From NCBI GenBank assembly GCA_014338405.1, contig JTDE01000103.1, forward strand, positions 217,813 through 281,812: a stretch of DNA of 64,000 nucleotides. Reading direction: 5' to 3'. Both the position numbers and the translations under genes were made by a program. Every line of letters begins with the position of its first letter. The first letter of the stretch is position 1. The notes beneath the pieces were generated by a model, which saw nothing but the letters and a program-made list of their open reading frames with translations, was not told the origin of the DNA and searched no databases. Below, in pieces: positions 25,931 through 38,434 of this stretch. The DNA comes from Paragonimus skrjabini miyazakii. Its lineage: Eukaryota; Platyhelminthes; Trematoda; Plagiorchiida; Troglotrematidae.

Positions 25931-26059
25931 AACCCGAAGTGGTTAGCTTTCTGCGAAGCGATGCTCATGCAAACTTACCAGCCGACGTTGTGTGCACAAA
26001 AGTGGTTGAGACAACCAATCGGGTCGTGATTACATAATAATTGGTGTGCTTGTAGGCAT

Positions 26060-29000
26060 GTCTAGTCCCTGTTTGTCCTATTTGTATGATTTATATAACT
26101 GGCATGTTTTACGTTTGCGACTGATGAGAGTAAATGAAATGTTAACACATCGCAATAGATGTCTTCCATCTGCTTTGATGAAGTCGAAAGCGACTCTGTT
26201 TAAATCCAATGGATGGTTAAAGGTGCTTTCAAAGAAAACGGTAATTTTGGACCCAAATTCACGGGCACATACCTGGGTTAGAAAACTTAGTCGCACGATT
26301 GTGAGTATAAGTGAAAAGTTCAACAAAACAGTTATTACTTAAACTTCGATTTGCTCACGATTCCAGTTGACTCCAATTCTAGTATACCTTCAAGATCACT
26401 CATCGGACATAACCGTGTGACCACTGTTGGCAACATCATCAAACAGTTGTGTTCATTCAACTTGCTGTTTAATAACAATTCATTTAGATACTTTCGGACT
26501 TTAACAATAGAAGTCCAATCGACAACGTTAGTTAACCGGAAGTAGTAAGGTCGTAACTGTAATTATCTGACGGAACCACCCGCTCCGTAGGAAGCAATTA
26601 CGAATGTTCAGAAACAAAGGCAAACCATGTCGGTAACCAATAGAACAAACGTAGCACATACTGAGGAGAAAATACATATAAAACCAATTTCAACAGGAAC
26701 TGATGAGTGTTTACGTCCACTGCCTCCGATGACTGACTAGTTACAGCGCAACAAAGCCATATTGTCCGGCTTTTTCTTCACAGCAGTATAACTGTAAGAT
26801 TTCGAATGTTGATCTCTCACAAGACTATAGTGCTGTCATCCAGACGTTAGTATTCACTATAATTCGTATTCTCCGAACTAAGAAAGAGTAGAACTGTCTT
26901 TGGAAGATGTATAACGGGTACTGTTGCTGTTTCAAGAATCTAGTTAGAAACAAAATGCGAAGCAATGATTAAACGATAAGTGAATCTGGTGATATCATGA
27001 GCCGACGACTGTCAATTAGATTTTCTTGATAATTCACAAATTTACCTTAATCTTTCATGTGGAGTGGTTATAAGTTGAAGGAAAGCCCAATCCATGATTT
27101 GAAACCAAGTGAAGTGGTTAAATTGAGAACCAGATGAGGACTGCTCCATATCAGGAACTGTAAACTAACGGACTAATTAAGCGAATTGGTTTTAACGACA
27201 GCTGACGGCCCGAAAAACAGAACAGCCTGCGATTGGGTTGTTTCACCCGAACTTACTTGGGAAACTCTGTTAATATCTATGTCGTACTTTATGGAAGCTA
27301 TCAGGACTCGAATGAATGGTATAAACACTGGTCGTTTATTGGTCCCAGCTCTACAGTTTCCCCATTCCGAGATGCTACGATGTTACTTGTGTGTCTCGTT
27401 GGCGTTTTAATAAAACTTATCAGTTTGAGATGGCCAAAAATAGGTTTTTTGATATTAGTTTATAACCTTAAACTACCCGAACTTAGCGAGTGGATCGAAA
27501 TGCTAATTAAATTCCAAACTCAAGGCCAAATTCAAATTCATTGAGGTACAAGAGTCGGTTACAAACCTGTCCTGGGTCCTGATGCAGGCAATAATCAATT
27601 TAAACGAAAACCCGAGCTTCCAGTTACAGTTTTCCTGAAATGAACAGACCTCTGTAGCGGATATCTCTTTAATAATTCTCACGTGTTCTATTGGTTGAGT
27701 TTGTCGTTGTAGCTTCTTTAGTCACACCATTTCCTACAGTGCACCCGACCCGCAAGTCTCCTGTGACATACTAAAACAAATCTGTTCATGTTGGTAAATA
27801 GACAGGCACCTCATCGTGGACATTCACAATTTTTAGTGTGTCAGACGAAAACTGATGTCTACCTCCCATATAAATCATAGTGGTAAGAGATTACAAACCA
27901 TACGTTTCAGAAAAACCTGAGTGGTAAAAGAAATCAGAGGTAAAACATTACTGGGAACAATCAGTCTTCAGTAGAAACCGACATTTTTTGATAGGAAGAA
28001 CAGGGAGATTCACAAAAAGAGCGTTGACTTGGATCAAGTTGTTCCCCAATAGATTCGGGAAAACCGTTCTTCTATTACTGGTAAGAATATTAGCTCCATA
28101 GAAAGCCTACCCCATATTTTACCACGCTCTGAGAGAAAAACCCCTTCCTAATTGAATCCTACAGCAAAGTTTCATAGTTTTCCCTAATTTCCCTGAAAAC
28201 TCCTTCCACCTCATGGTAATCTGTGAGGGTCCTACTGTCATCTTGTTCTTTTGATCCGGTCTTCTAGGAATTTCTTGTGGTTCAAACAAAACCATTCCAG
28301 CCTCCTTAGTTCATCTTTGTAGGCCCATTTCAAAGGTGACGCATTCAGTGCATCACAGTGTCCATGTGATTTTCAACAACTTTACGTCCTTTTCAAAGTG
28401 TGGCGTCCACTTTTGTACACAATAATTCAAATGATTTCACAAGAACACAAAAAAATGTACACACCTTCTTCATCCTACTCGTTTCCGCCCATTTAAGCAA
28501 AACCGGAATCTTTCTTGAGCGATGTGCCAAAGCGGTACATTGCGTCGATGGAGTAAACTAAACTTTGTAATTTCTCTCAATAATGTAGAATCTCCAAACG
28601 TTTTCATTTTTCGACTATACCGATGCTAGCATTTCTCTGCATTCAAAGGGAAGTACCAGTGTAACGGCTAGTTTTGAAGTTGGTTGGTTCCCACTGGAGT
28701 TGCTTCCATACCCTAATGGAATTATTAACTTCAAATCATTCGCAAAATACAAGCAATCTGATTACATTCCAATTTTTTCATGTATTAGCAAGTCGTTTAA
28801 AAACGTTGTTTAAAATAAACTTTACATGACAAAATTGATGAAAACAACAATAAAGAAACCCCTTGCCACGAACCAACTGGATATCCAAAATATTCAACAA
28901 AAATTTCGTAGTGGAACAAACTAAAGACTATCCCGCGGGTGGTCATTCATCTACCGAGAACCAACTCGACAGAATCAGTGTATATAGCTTTTACTCTATT

Positions 29001-29780
29001 TTTTTGTCTTCATACCACTTTTAAGTGGCTTGTCGTCGGTATAATATGGTTTAAAGACATCTCTGGTACCTCCATATTAGTCTCCAAAGTCGTCCGCACG
29101 AAGTGGTCCACACTGGCACTGTGGAAAAAGTGTAAATGAATATTTTCTACTAAAGTTTGAGCACATCGCGAGGGTTTATCCCACCAGACGTTCTAACCGA
29201 GTCACCTAGGCGGCCACCGACTGCACACAGCTGATCCAGGTTATGTATGTCAACATGAAAGGGTTTGCTCTGTTTCAGTCACGCTTCCTTCCACCGTCCC
29301 ACTATAGGCTGGCTGCTTCGGTCTAATGTCATTTTCTAAGCTGACTAGGTTCGAAGGCCTGTTTGTATATACCACCACATAGTGTTGAAACCTCAACAGA
29401 ATTCATGTTTCCACTTTCTACTTTTTTCACTTAAGATAAATACCTTAAGATAAATACCACAGAAACACCTGGGGTCACTTTAATCTGATATCAACTCATC
29501 AGAAATGATGTGAAACGTCAAGAAGTATAGTAGAAAATATGGGATGATGAAAGTTGTAGGATGATGTCAGAATACCTTTCCCAGCAGACAGGCTGGAAAC
29601 TAAACTTATTAACCAAATCAGCGTTCAACGTTATCTCTTTGTGACTGATGACCATCCCTGCCGTCCATCTATTGAATTAAACTACTTGCCGATAGTTCTA
29701 ATCGCATTTTTTGTTTTGATTAAAGTCGCAATGTCAGCCGCTTGTAAAGTATGGGAAAGTTTAACCATTCGAATCTGAGA
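26060..29780. other. Gene-poor stretch
   Basis: No transposon or gene was assigned. A 103-codon frame at 27233-27544 contains a hydrophobic span (MLLVCLVGVLIKLISL) but lacks convincing borders. A GC-richer block near 29160-29300 has no recognised identity. Confidence 0.4.
29431..29458. repeat. 14-bp tandem duplication (TTAAGATAAATACC)x2
   Basis: Two exact adjacent copies at 29431-29444 and 29445-29458. No wider element is visible. Confidence 0.85.
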
Positions 29781-29788
29781 ATACATAC

Positions 29789-29852
29789 CTCGTTGAATAG
29801 CTCAATCGATTTCACTGCAGCCGATGCAACCCTAGGACCGTATCGTCGATCA
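29789..29852 (-). CDS. Candidate short internal exon, unknown
   Basis: On the minus strand a T-rich acceptor (agtttttcatcaag) precedes 64 bases ending at CAACGAG|gtatgt, an almost ideal donor. The peptide is DRRYGPRVASAAVKSIELFN plus E. It is short, and no family is recognised. Confidence 0.3.
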
Positions 29853-31189
29853 CTTGATGAAAAACTTTGATGAAAAAAAACTTGATGGAAAACCAGCACC
29901 GTATTGCACACACTGTTAGGTAAGCAAGCATCACATCTTTTAAGACCAACACAGATCTTACTTATTAAGTGCTTCAAACGGAGTCTGCGCATTCAAAAGC
30001 AACTTACATCAAAGCAGAATTCGATTTTACTGAGAATGATTTTAATCATGTGACTTATAACCTACATTTTCATTAGATTTTTGTCTTAGTGTCATCCATT
30101 TGTTTTGTTGCAATATGGATATTGTTTCCTTGTGGCTGATGACAGTTCCTGATGTGATATCACTCTCAACAAATTTCCGATTAGTGTTCTCACAATTATT
30201 GACAGATACGGAATATTGACAGCAGTTTTTGACTTGCAACACTGGAAATGATCCAAAAATTAACCACGCCAACACAGAAATGGTTGTTTGCCAATAAGCA
30301 GAGTATATATCAACAACTCACTCGGTAGTGGAGCTGAGAACTGTGGAACGTTTTTGCGGGTAGTTTGAATTTATTAAATTTGCTTCCATATAAGCACATT
30401 TTACCTGCACTGGTTGGAATGTGGCAGATATATGTGCCTGAGCCCGACCGTGATGGCGATAAGTTAGACCGGCGGCTAATTCTACCTACCTGGATGTTAA
30501 TGCAGGTGTCTGTGGAAGTCTGGGTGAAGACAGAATGGCGTTTATCAACCGTAATAGACCTGTTACGCAATATAGTTGATAAGTTTGGTTTAAGCGAACG
30601 AAAGTTTCGACCAGTGTTCCCTTTTCACGGTTACTGCTTGCGCACAATTGCATTAATATGCATGGAACACTAAGTGAGTGATGCGATCGCTAGGAACAAG
30701 ACTTCGTACCCAGGATGAACTACTTGTCATTGAATTGTTAGTACCAAACATTCGCCAATGTTCCTACTTTATCAGCTGGTTCATTGAACCGTATTGTTAC
30801 ATATCAGTGATTGGACAATAACCTGACACCAAGGCAAAAATCATTCAAACGTGATGCTTGCTTCCATCGAATGAACGTGCCAGTTTGAATGATGTGACAC
30901 TGCCATATACATTAGTGACATTTGCGCGCAATCTGAGATCTGTTAAACGTGAAAAGCAACCAGTGCGTTACGCGCAAGCAAATGCGTTTCAACGTTTACT
31001 TGTAATAGGTGGGTCATGCTCGGCGTATAATAAATGGCATGCCTGTCAACGCCTTTGTCTAATGCGTACACTGATGGGAGTTCAGGTCTCCGCGTTGAAA
31101 GGCGTACATACTAATGATGAGCTACAAAAAAAATGTATTCTAGTTCTTCGTAACTAGTGGACCTGAGTGAGAATTTTAACTGCTTACAG

Positions 31190-31373
31190 AAGGTATGATA
31201 GGTTGTGTGAGATGTTCTATCGGTTTACCAATCTAACTGGCTTATCTTTCCCCATTTGCTTCGTATCGTATGACATTATGACAGATGGGGTTATTAGTGG
31301 CGCCTCTGTTGGAAGAACATATCCAACAAAAGAACATCTTGTCAAAAGTGCATCCACGATTTATAAAAAATGA
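31190..31373 (+). CDS. Candidate terminal exon, unknown
   Basis: A good acceptor (gagaattttaactgcttacag) is followed by 61 open codons to a TGA stop. The peptide (YDRLCEMFYRFTNLTGLSFP, later GASVGRTYPTKEHLV) has ordinary composition and one N-glycosylation site (NLT). Two open frames upstream on the same strand (30365-30673 and 30858-31157) may belong to the same gene but lack clear acceptors. Confidence 0.32.
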
Positions 31374-33090
31374 CGTGTATTCATGACTTTTCCTCCTAAT
31401 GATGACGTTATACGATCAGCCTACATTTGGCCTGAAAGCTACAAATATTGCCGCAGTATTTTCACGCATACCGATGTCGAATTGAAGGTTGGTGCATTGT
31501 TCCTTCAGAATAGCATGGTGGTAGCACGAGCAGCCACAATGCACTATATGGCCGTGTAGCTTATCCTGGCATATTCGAGTAAGTGACAAAGTCCAACTAT
31601 GAAAAACAACCACTGTCAAATTTCGTCACTGACTCAGACCAGAAAATTAATAGAACGGTTATTTCAGCAATCGCAACAGTGTAGAACGGGCTACTTAAAC
31701 TCTTGTAAGAGATGGATAATGTCCTGAAATGAGGCATTCATTTCAGGACCTCTTGCAACCACGCTGTGCTCACTGGAACAGCCTATGTCTGACTTCGACA
31801 TGAAGCAGTTTTTGACTATGGAGCAGAAAAACAGTGGATCTGTACACTAATAAGGACAGCTAACTACATGGCAATGTTGCTACTTGATATTGTACTACCG
31901 AACTACAAGTACGCCGTGTTTTCTAACAGGGAAGAAATTAGTGAATAAGAGTATGGAGAATGAGATATTTTCCATTATGAAACTTGTAAAGAGATACCCG
32001 CAACTAGGGATTATCTATGAAGCAAAGCAATAGAACCTGCGTACAAACTTGAAGAGAAAGCAATATTTTTATTCTCAATGCCAGTATTTCCAAATTAAGT
32101 AGTACGTCGAAAAATCAGCAAAACGGACGTTCAAGTTGAAAAATCCATATCCATATATTGGAAGAATGACAACCTGTTTATAGAAAAACAACTGTATGTA
32201 AACCCTTTCGGCTATCAGGATGCAATCTTGTTGGTTCTCACTGGTAATTTTTTACTGTGCTTTTCAATTTTGATACAGTCATTCCCGTAGTATGAAGCCG
32301 ACATACATTCGAACAACTCGGTTTACATATTGTTTTCTAGGTATCACTTTCTCACAAACAAATCGACATCTTCATCGATTGGTTGGCTTTGATCAACCTG
32401 TGTTCTGTTCGCAACAGTATATGCTTAAACTTCGCTTGGTTGCATATATTTGACAAAGGTGTAGCTCCACTACACCCAATTCCCCTTTGTCTGTCATTTT
32501 TGCATTTGTTTAGTCGCATATGACTCGATGATGAGTCATCTGAAATTAGCTAGTCAGTCGCATTTCTTATCCATTTGAACACCATGAGTATATGCTGGAA
32601 TCTAAAGCTAACGACCTGTTAAGTCTAATGTGTTTTGTATTTATCATGTAAATATATTCTTACATACAAAAAGGTTCCTGCGTTACAATGGATACTTTTA
32701 CAGGCATGTGAATAGTGCATCTTATGCACATGCATTGAGGCGCAGAATATTGTAGGCCCGGTTAATCAAATATCGAAAATAAGCTCTATGCGCGCAAAAT
32801 TTCGTGACTCAAACTCTACCTCCCATTTAGTAGCGACCTTCTGGGTGGCAAAAATTTACCCATTCAGTCTTACCTACTGGAATAATATAACCTTGTTCGA
32901 ATTGGTTGTTTAGAGTAAGCAGTTGAAAAGATGATGAACCCCGGAAATAATTTTTTTGTTTAAATGTATTTGATTAACGGGACCTACTGCTTTATGTAGA
33001 GGCTATTGTGATATCCGGTTGCCTTCACCGCGGAGGCCACGGACGAGATTGAGAAGGCTTGCTATAATTTGTGTGTTTGTGTGACTCCAG

Positions 33091-33180
33091 AGAAGAAGAC
33101 CAACTCAGATCAGAAGGTGCACCGTATATTAGCATGGAGTGCACATTATTGCTTCGAAAATGGGGTCATTTTGACCTTCA
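33091..33180 (+). CDS. Candidate 90-base internal exon, unknown
   Basis: Acceptor gtgtgtttgtgtgactccag and donor CTTCA|gtatgg enclose 90 bases, a multiple of three, coding for EEDQLRSEGAPYISMECTLL and a short continuation. An alternative donor lies 5 bases downstream. The family is not recognised. Confidence 0.3.
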
Positions 33181-34018
33181 GTATGGTGTACGCATTACTT
33201 TGAATGACCTTTATTTCACGTCGCATCTTATATATTACTTAAAGAAAAAGCAGTTTATCTGTATTGATTTGCTTCTGATAAAATAACAGGCTGACAAATA
33301 TGGGCATTCTTTATGGTCCAATGATTATCTCTCTATGTTTACCGATGCTTTAGAAGAAATGGATTGTGGGCCGCACCGCATTACTTACATGAGGTTAATA
33401 TGCAAAGTATCTATAGACTACAGAAGTTTGCTAGAATGGTGGTCAGCTAATATTCGCGATCCACCTACGTCTTCTTGTTTGAAGTGCGAGACCACAGAAT
33501 GAAGCTGTGCGCTCCGAAACTGAGTCAGTGGCAAGACTGACATGGGACAAATCGGCTGTCAGCCGGTTGTTTATATAGGCTGCCACGTGCATGCAGCATT
33601 GACGAAATGTACTAATAACCTAGACAGTAGTTTTTGAGAAGGGTTTAGCCCAAATTTCCACCAGATCTGTGTACCGCATTTGTATTTGGGAAGGAGTGGT
33701 GGTAACTCTTGGACCGGGCAAGCGTGGCGAAACTACAGAAGGGATTATGTACAAAATATAGTACATTATAAACATATATAACAATATTAGTAATATATGT
33801 GATTCACCACCATTTTTTAGCTCCTAGCCAGTGAGCATTACGAAAAGGGGCTATTTCATGTTAACAGATATAAGCAGTTTTGATGAGCGGATGTACAGAA
33901 GTTTAGTCTAGAAATTGATCGTATATCCTATAAACAGTAGTAGTCCCTAGACTACGAAGTCGATGTTGAGGGTGTAGCAGATGTGGACAATACAATAAGT
34001 GGAATTTACATCTTATTA

Positions 34019-34246
34019 ATGTTGGCGTTCACATTTATCTCTTTATGTGAAAACAGACCAAGAAATCATACAGCGGGTGTTTTGCGACGTAAAGTTTGTT
34101 ATTCGTGTCCTTTTGTTGAAAATGAGTGGCAAGTCGTTGTTCAGATAAAACAAACCATGGACGAGAACAGTTTTCTAGTCATGGAGATTAAAAGGAGTTT
34201 TTGTTCCTGTTACCTTTCTGTTGTTAGTCTGTTCGCTTTTCTGTAG
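34019..34246 (+). CDS. Small ORF with hydrophobic N- and C-termini and a CYSC motif
   Basis: From the ATG at 34019 the frame gives MLAFTFISLCENRPRN, then RRKVCYSCPFVENEW, and ends in a hydrophobic tail (CYLSVVSLFAFL). A hydrophobic start, an early CYxC and a hydrophobic tail recall Ly6/CD59-type GPI-anchored proteins, which are common in flatworms. Only six cysteines follow the ATG, and the hydrophobic start extends upstream of it, so the resemblance is weak. Confidence 0.18.
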   Translation: MLAFTFISLCENRPRNHTAGVLRRKVCYSCPFVENEWQVVVQIKQTMDENSFLVMEIKRSFCSCYLSVVSLFAFL

Positions 34247-34759
34247 ACCGCGCTTGATATAAGACCAGGTAATTCAAGAAATGTTTGGGCATCGCATACA
34301 TTTTTGACCCATTCGCTAGAGCGCAGAAAGCCAAATCTGTCCGGGCAAATCCAGAGACTCATTCAATTTTCGCAGCGCAATTTCTCTTCGTCGTTGGCGG
34401 ATTCCAACGTGGACTGATTGAAAAGTCCTGGTTATTCGGTCTGTTGGACTCCGTGTGACATGACGAGTTCAGTCGGGGATTAGATCATACTGCGAATGCC
34501 TCCAGTTCCTGATTTGGCTTTGAAGTTTAATTTATAGAGTATTTATTCTCTCTGGGAATGTTGTTTTTGTGGTTGCTTCAAATCCAGCCGAAGTCCAGTT
34601 TTTTTGATTGGATCATTTCCACCTGATTACTTCCGTCACACTATTCATCGGAAATATAATGTCGATGTTTAACCATGTCGCTGGTGGGTTCCAGCATGAA
34701 CTATTGGAGCATTCCTGATTGAGCCGTTAATCCCTTGAATCATTAGAGGGAATCCTTAT

Positions 34760-36255
34760 GGTTGGTTGGACAGTATCCCCGAAATTGTAGACCGCCTAGG
34801 ACAACACCATCGGTTTTTCTTTCGATTACGCATAATTAATGGGATGTTGTATAAGTCTATTAAACCGCATGGGTCGTCAACACGTCACCTCTGTGGCTGC
34901 CCTAAGGCATACAAGTATGAAATGCCACTTAGGTTTATTCTGGCGATAATAGTTTTCCTATACCATAAATTAGCACGCCGATTAGACACAATTCTAACTC
35001 AAATTAAACAAACTTTCATGATGTTGCCGTCATGTATTCTTTTGAAACTATCAATGAATTATACAGTACGTCTTGACATTGGATCTATGGGTTCTGTGGA
35101 GATTCAGGTACTGTTCGCTTATGCCTCATTGTACAGTTGTGAGCTTAATGAGGCCAGTCACATTACTTAACATTTCCTGACTGATATCCTGAAGGAAACT
35201 TTAATATTGTGCGATAAGATTGCCAGTTCCTGCATTTGATTGGTGCTGCCGCCAACTAAATAGATTTGCCGTGGAAAGCCCACCAAATCTCGTCTCAGCA
35301 GAATTTGTATGTCAGTAAATGAGCAGGATTTAGCCGCAGATACATAAGGGTTGTCACCTACAAACGTTGCTTTGGTAACACACTGTTATTTAGTCGTTTC
35401 AGACAGTCAGTAGATAACACAGTGCGGCGGTTAAATATGTGTTATCTGAACTTGAAATTTGCATGTGAATTCGTAATGAAGAACGGTCTACCGTTTCCGG
35501 ATATACTCATGAATCACCGAGAAGATGCCTCGGCTAGAATAGCCGCTTACAGAAAATCCACTCGGCTTGACCAATACTTGAACTTCAGTTGTTTTACGGC
35601 AGTCCATCAAGAACGCACACTTTTGAATACATAAGACTGTATCACTTCCTTTCTACCATCCAATGGTTACCACAAAAGAACAATGGAAGTGCACGAAGAA
35701 TAGAAACCGCCATCTAAACAGGTGATCACTGTAGGAAAAAGAATGTTTACATATAACAGTTTCCAAGGTGACACAACAGCATGCGTCAACAACACATTGC
35801 TTAGAAAAATCAGCTGGACAAAGTTTACACCTGAGCCTCGTGTACTCGACTTGACCCAGAAACTACCGGTGGTTTCAAGAAGAGGCGATCAGTCTGTTGG
35901 TGCCAGCTCAGTGTGGCCACTTTGTGTGTAAACGCGGAGAATGCCATGCAGTCAGAGCCGAGAGATGCTTGGTGTCTAGAATGCAGGGGCATTAACCTAA
36001 ATGTATGCAAGGTTCCGTGTTATCTGAGAACGGTAATGTCGTTGAGACGTAGACAACCGGTGACCATAGACACCAGACACGTCCTGACTTTTGAGCATGC
36101 TATCGACACAGCGCGTGCACTTGTAATCCCATTGAGCTGTTACATTCCAGTGCTTCTGCGATTTATTGTGGCGGCCGTAATCACTGGACAAAAGCTAACT
36201 TTGTGTGTTCAGAAACAATTTTTTGAGTACTCAACCCTGCTGTGGTTTAGCGACC
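34760..36255 (+). mobile_element. Penelope-like element, family A, decayed copy
   Basis: Homologous blocks in order: PEIVDRLGQHHRFFFRLRI and LYKSIKPHGSSTRHL (34766-34900), CPKAYKYEMPLRFIL (about 34900-34942), degraded palm (35185-35400), LPFPDILMNHREDASAR (about 35480), LDQYLNFSCF (35560-35590), the pre-endonuclease linker (35740-35905), and the C-terminus LLRFIVAAVITGQKLTLCVQ (about 36149-36208). Each block aligns with the minus-strand copy at 40.4-43.0 kb. The YVDD site is lost (the aligned stretch reads NVALVTHCYLV), and the endonuclease core is unreadable. It is dead and older-looking than the others. Confidence 0.85.
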
Positions 36256-37511
36256 TTTCCTAACTTACCGATTGTCTATTCACTCTACTTCCTAACTGTT
36301 TGGTATACCATACTGATTCATTTTATTGTGATCTTGGTACTGTTCACCCAGTACGAAATGTGTGCATCTACCACTCTCAATTCTCTAACTGTTTCTTCTC
36401 ACTAGATCTGTGAAACAAAATTGAGTAAATATGCACCATAATGAATGACACTCGGATAATCGGGTAAAAATGGGGTTTACAAACGGGGGAACGAATTCTC
36501 ACAGTTCTAGACTGTCACATAACTGAGAGTCACTGGCAAATACAAAACCCAGGTCTGTTTGAAGACGAGGACTCCGAGAAATTATGAGTGGTTTCCGACG
36601 TACGTCAGTAAACTTCCCGTGTACTGAACAATATTGTAGTGTTCATTATTTTGTTCACTCGTGTGATAAAATACTGAACATAATCGCGTTCACTTCATTT
36701 TCTTAGTCCGCGCAGATTTAAATATTCAATGAACTCAACGTGAAGGGCGCCATACTATATGCGCTCTGGTTAAACCCAACGACCGTAACATGTGGCAAGT
36801 CAAACAGAACGGATATTTCTCGTCCATGCTGAGTAAACAGCTTCGCAAACAGAGAGGCTGAACGTCCCACATCTTCCGATTTTGGCTTGGTGTCACAAAT
36901 CTGGTTACATTTGTGTATACTATGAACTCGGGGTCACCAAGTTGAGTTCACTGCCGAATTGAATTTAAGGTCATCCCTGGAAAACTTCAAACGAACCTCA
37001 GCTGGCGTTAAATTTAGAGAACTTGCTAGCGTATTCCACAGTGGAATATTAATGATATATCTCGATAAATTACTTCTACAGCCAACTCATCCACTGGATA
37101 ATCTGACTCGATTTCAGTGTCAAAATGCAAAACCTTAAACAGAAAGTCTAATCGAATCAGCCCATACGTTTGAGAACTAATTCGGTAAGGGTTTTGCAAT
37201 TCGAGGCAGAAAACTATTCAACAAACAAGGTCAGTATTCAACCAAGCGAAAGGAACTGTGAGCAAACAGTCGAAAACAGTCGGAATGGCAATCATAGACA
37301 TGACAAAAGGTTAGATGGATTATTACTGAGAATGGCGCACAAAGCTAAAATGCAGTTAGAAGTGATTATTTCTTCTTCCCACAAAGATAAGAAATTAGCT
37401 CAAATAAAACTGTAAACTGTCTTGTTTACTGATATTTTATAACATTTGCATCAGTTGATGAGTAACAGTTTGGCTAACTTAATTATTGAGGAACGTGACG
37501 GTAGCTCACGG

Positions 37512-37538
37512 ATGGCAGACGTTCGTACTCTCTGCCAT
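37512..37538. repeat. Perfect 8-bp inverted repeat
   Basis: ATGGCAGA (37512-37519) and TCTGCCAT (37531-37538) flank an 11-base loop. No associated element was recognised. Confidence 0.6.
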
Positions 37539-38087
37539 TCACTACCACAAATACTATAATGTCAACTATTCGGGAAAATTATGAAAAAATGAAAAACAAT
37601 TTTCCAGTTTCTTGGCGCTTTATCGAGAGGCGAAGTTCAATTTATGACAATGAATATACTTTGAATAGATAGTATTACCAGGTAAAAAACGAATGGGTGA
37701 TTATAATGAGGACAGAGAGAAATACAACACAACTGAAACTCACTAAAGATGGGACATTATTTATAAGACAGAATTTATATCCCGGTTGTGAGCAAGCTGC
37801 TAGGTTTCACGTTGATAAATTTACATTAACAAAAAGAAACACAAACATACTGATAGCCTCTTGCCGTTAAAAGTATAACTGACTTTATAGTGTTTAAAAA
37901 GATTACCTTAAAAGAAAAGCATGATACTTACAATACCTTGGACGCCGGGTGGCCTTATTTCCCAAAAATCCGGTCATCGATCAGTTGAACCTGACTGTTT
38001 ATTCATCCTTATAAGAAAGTCAGGGATTCAAATTAACTCTACCGAATAATAATTGATACTTTAACATTTGAATAATTTTATTGTCAG

Positions 38088-38284
38088 ATCTTTCTGTCAA
38101 GGAGAGAAATACCCCTTTTTTATTGCACCAATACACTTGTACAAATTGTTTACAAAACATAGAGTTCAACAGACAGTGTTTTATTGTTACACGATCAAAT
38201 TCTATTCCATATAGAGCTCTCTGCTATAGTGAATGCGAATTACTCCTGAAAAGTTGGTTTCCGAACTCTATGCGTTCCAAGTAG
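38088..38284 (+). CDS. Candidate terminal exon, unknown
   Basis: A strong acceptor (tttgaataattttattgtcag) precedes 65 open codons to a TAG. The peptide contains YTCTNCLQNIEFNRQCF (a CxxC plus a third cysteine) and RALCYSECELLLKSWF. A canonical AATAAA lies 145 bases past the stop. Acceptor, frame, stop and polyadenylation signal together support a gene 3' end on the + strand. The family is not recognised. Confidence 0.4.
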
Positions 38285-38428
38285 TCTCACCGAACGTGTA
38301 TATATGTACGGAGTAGTAACAAGCATTGTATGAGAACTAAAATCATATGAATCAAACGTTACCTGGTTGTTAAATGCTGCGTCAATCGAAAACAGTTGTT
38401 AATATGTGGCTTTCGTATAACGCCCGTC

Positions 38429-38434
38429 AATAAA
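38429..38434 (+). promoter_or_regulatory. Possible polyadenylation signal AATAAA
   Basis: Canonical hexamer downstream of the candidate terminal exon at 38088-38284. AATAAA is frequent by chance in AT-rich DNA. Confidence 0.3.

Larger units (their letters stand above)
24060..26050 (+). mobile_element. Penelope-like element, family C, nearly complete coding part
   Basis: All expected PLE parts appear in order on one strand. The N-terminal block is VNNLSSTVFTQTQLEVLSLG (about 24078). The early RT region is at 24202-24831, and the RT palm with YVDD is at 25108-25119. A GIY-YIG block lies at 25690-25770. A C-terminal block near 25940-26020 (AEAMLMQTYQPTLCAQKW) matches the end of the other PLEs. 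Damage is light: one frameshift near 24810, in-frame TGA codons near 24879, 24900 and 25300, and one frameshift near 25600. A possible further N-terminal extension lies at 23750-23930. No terminal repeats or target duplication were identified. Confidence 0.9.

Noticed and set aside
26115..26145. CTGATGAG just after the family-C PLE
   Set aside because: No GAAA-helix III-GTC module follows with pairing helices; AGTAAATGAAATG does not make helix II.
26695..26735. CTGATGAG with downstream ACGTCCAC
   Set aside because: No GAAA box in range and no helix I pairing.
34280..34760. 5' part of the decayed family-A PLE
   Set aside because: Faint resemblance to the N-terminal block (VPDLALKFNL-like) is too weak to extend the element beyond 34760.
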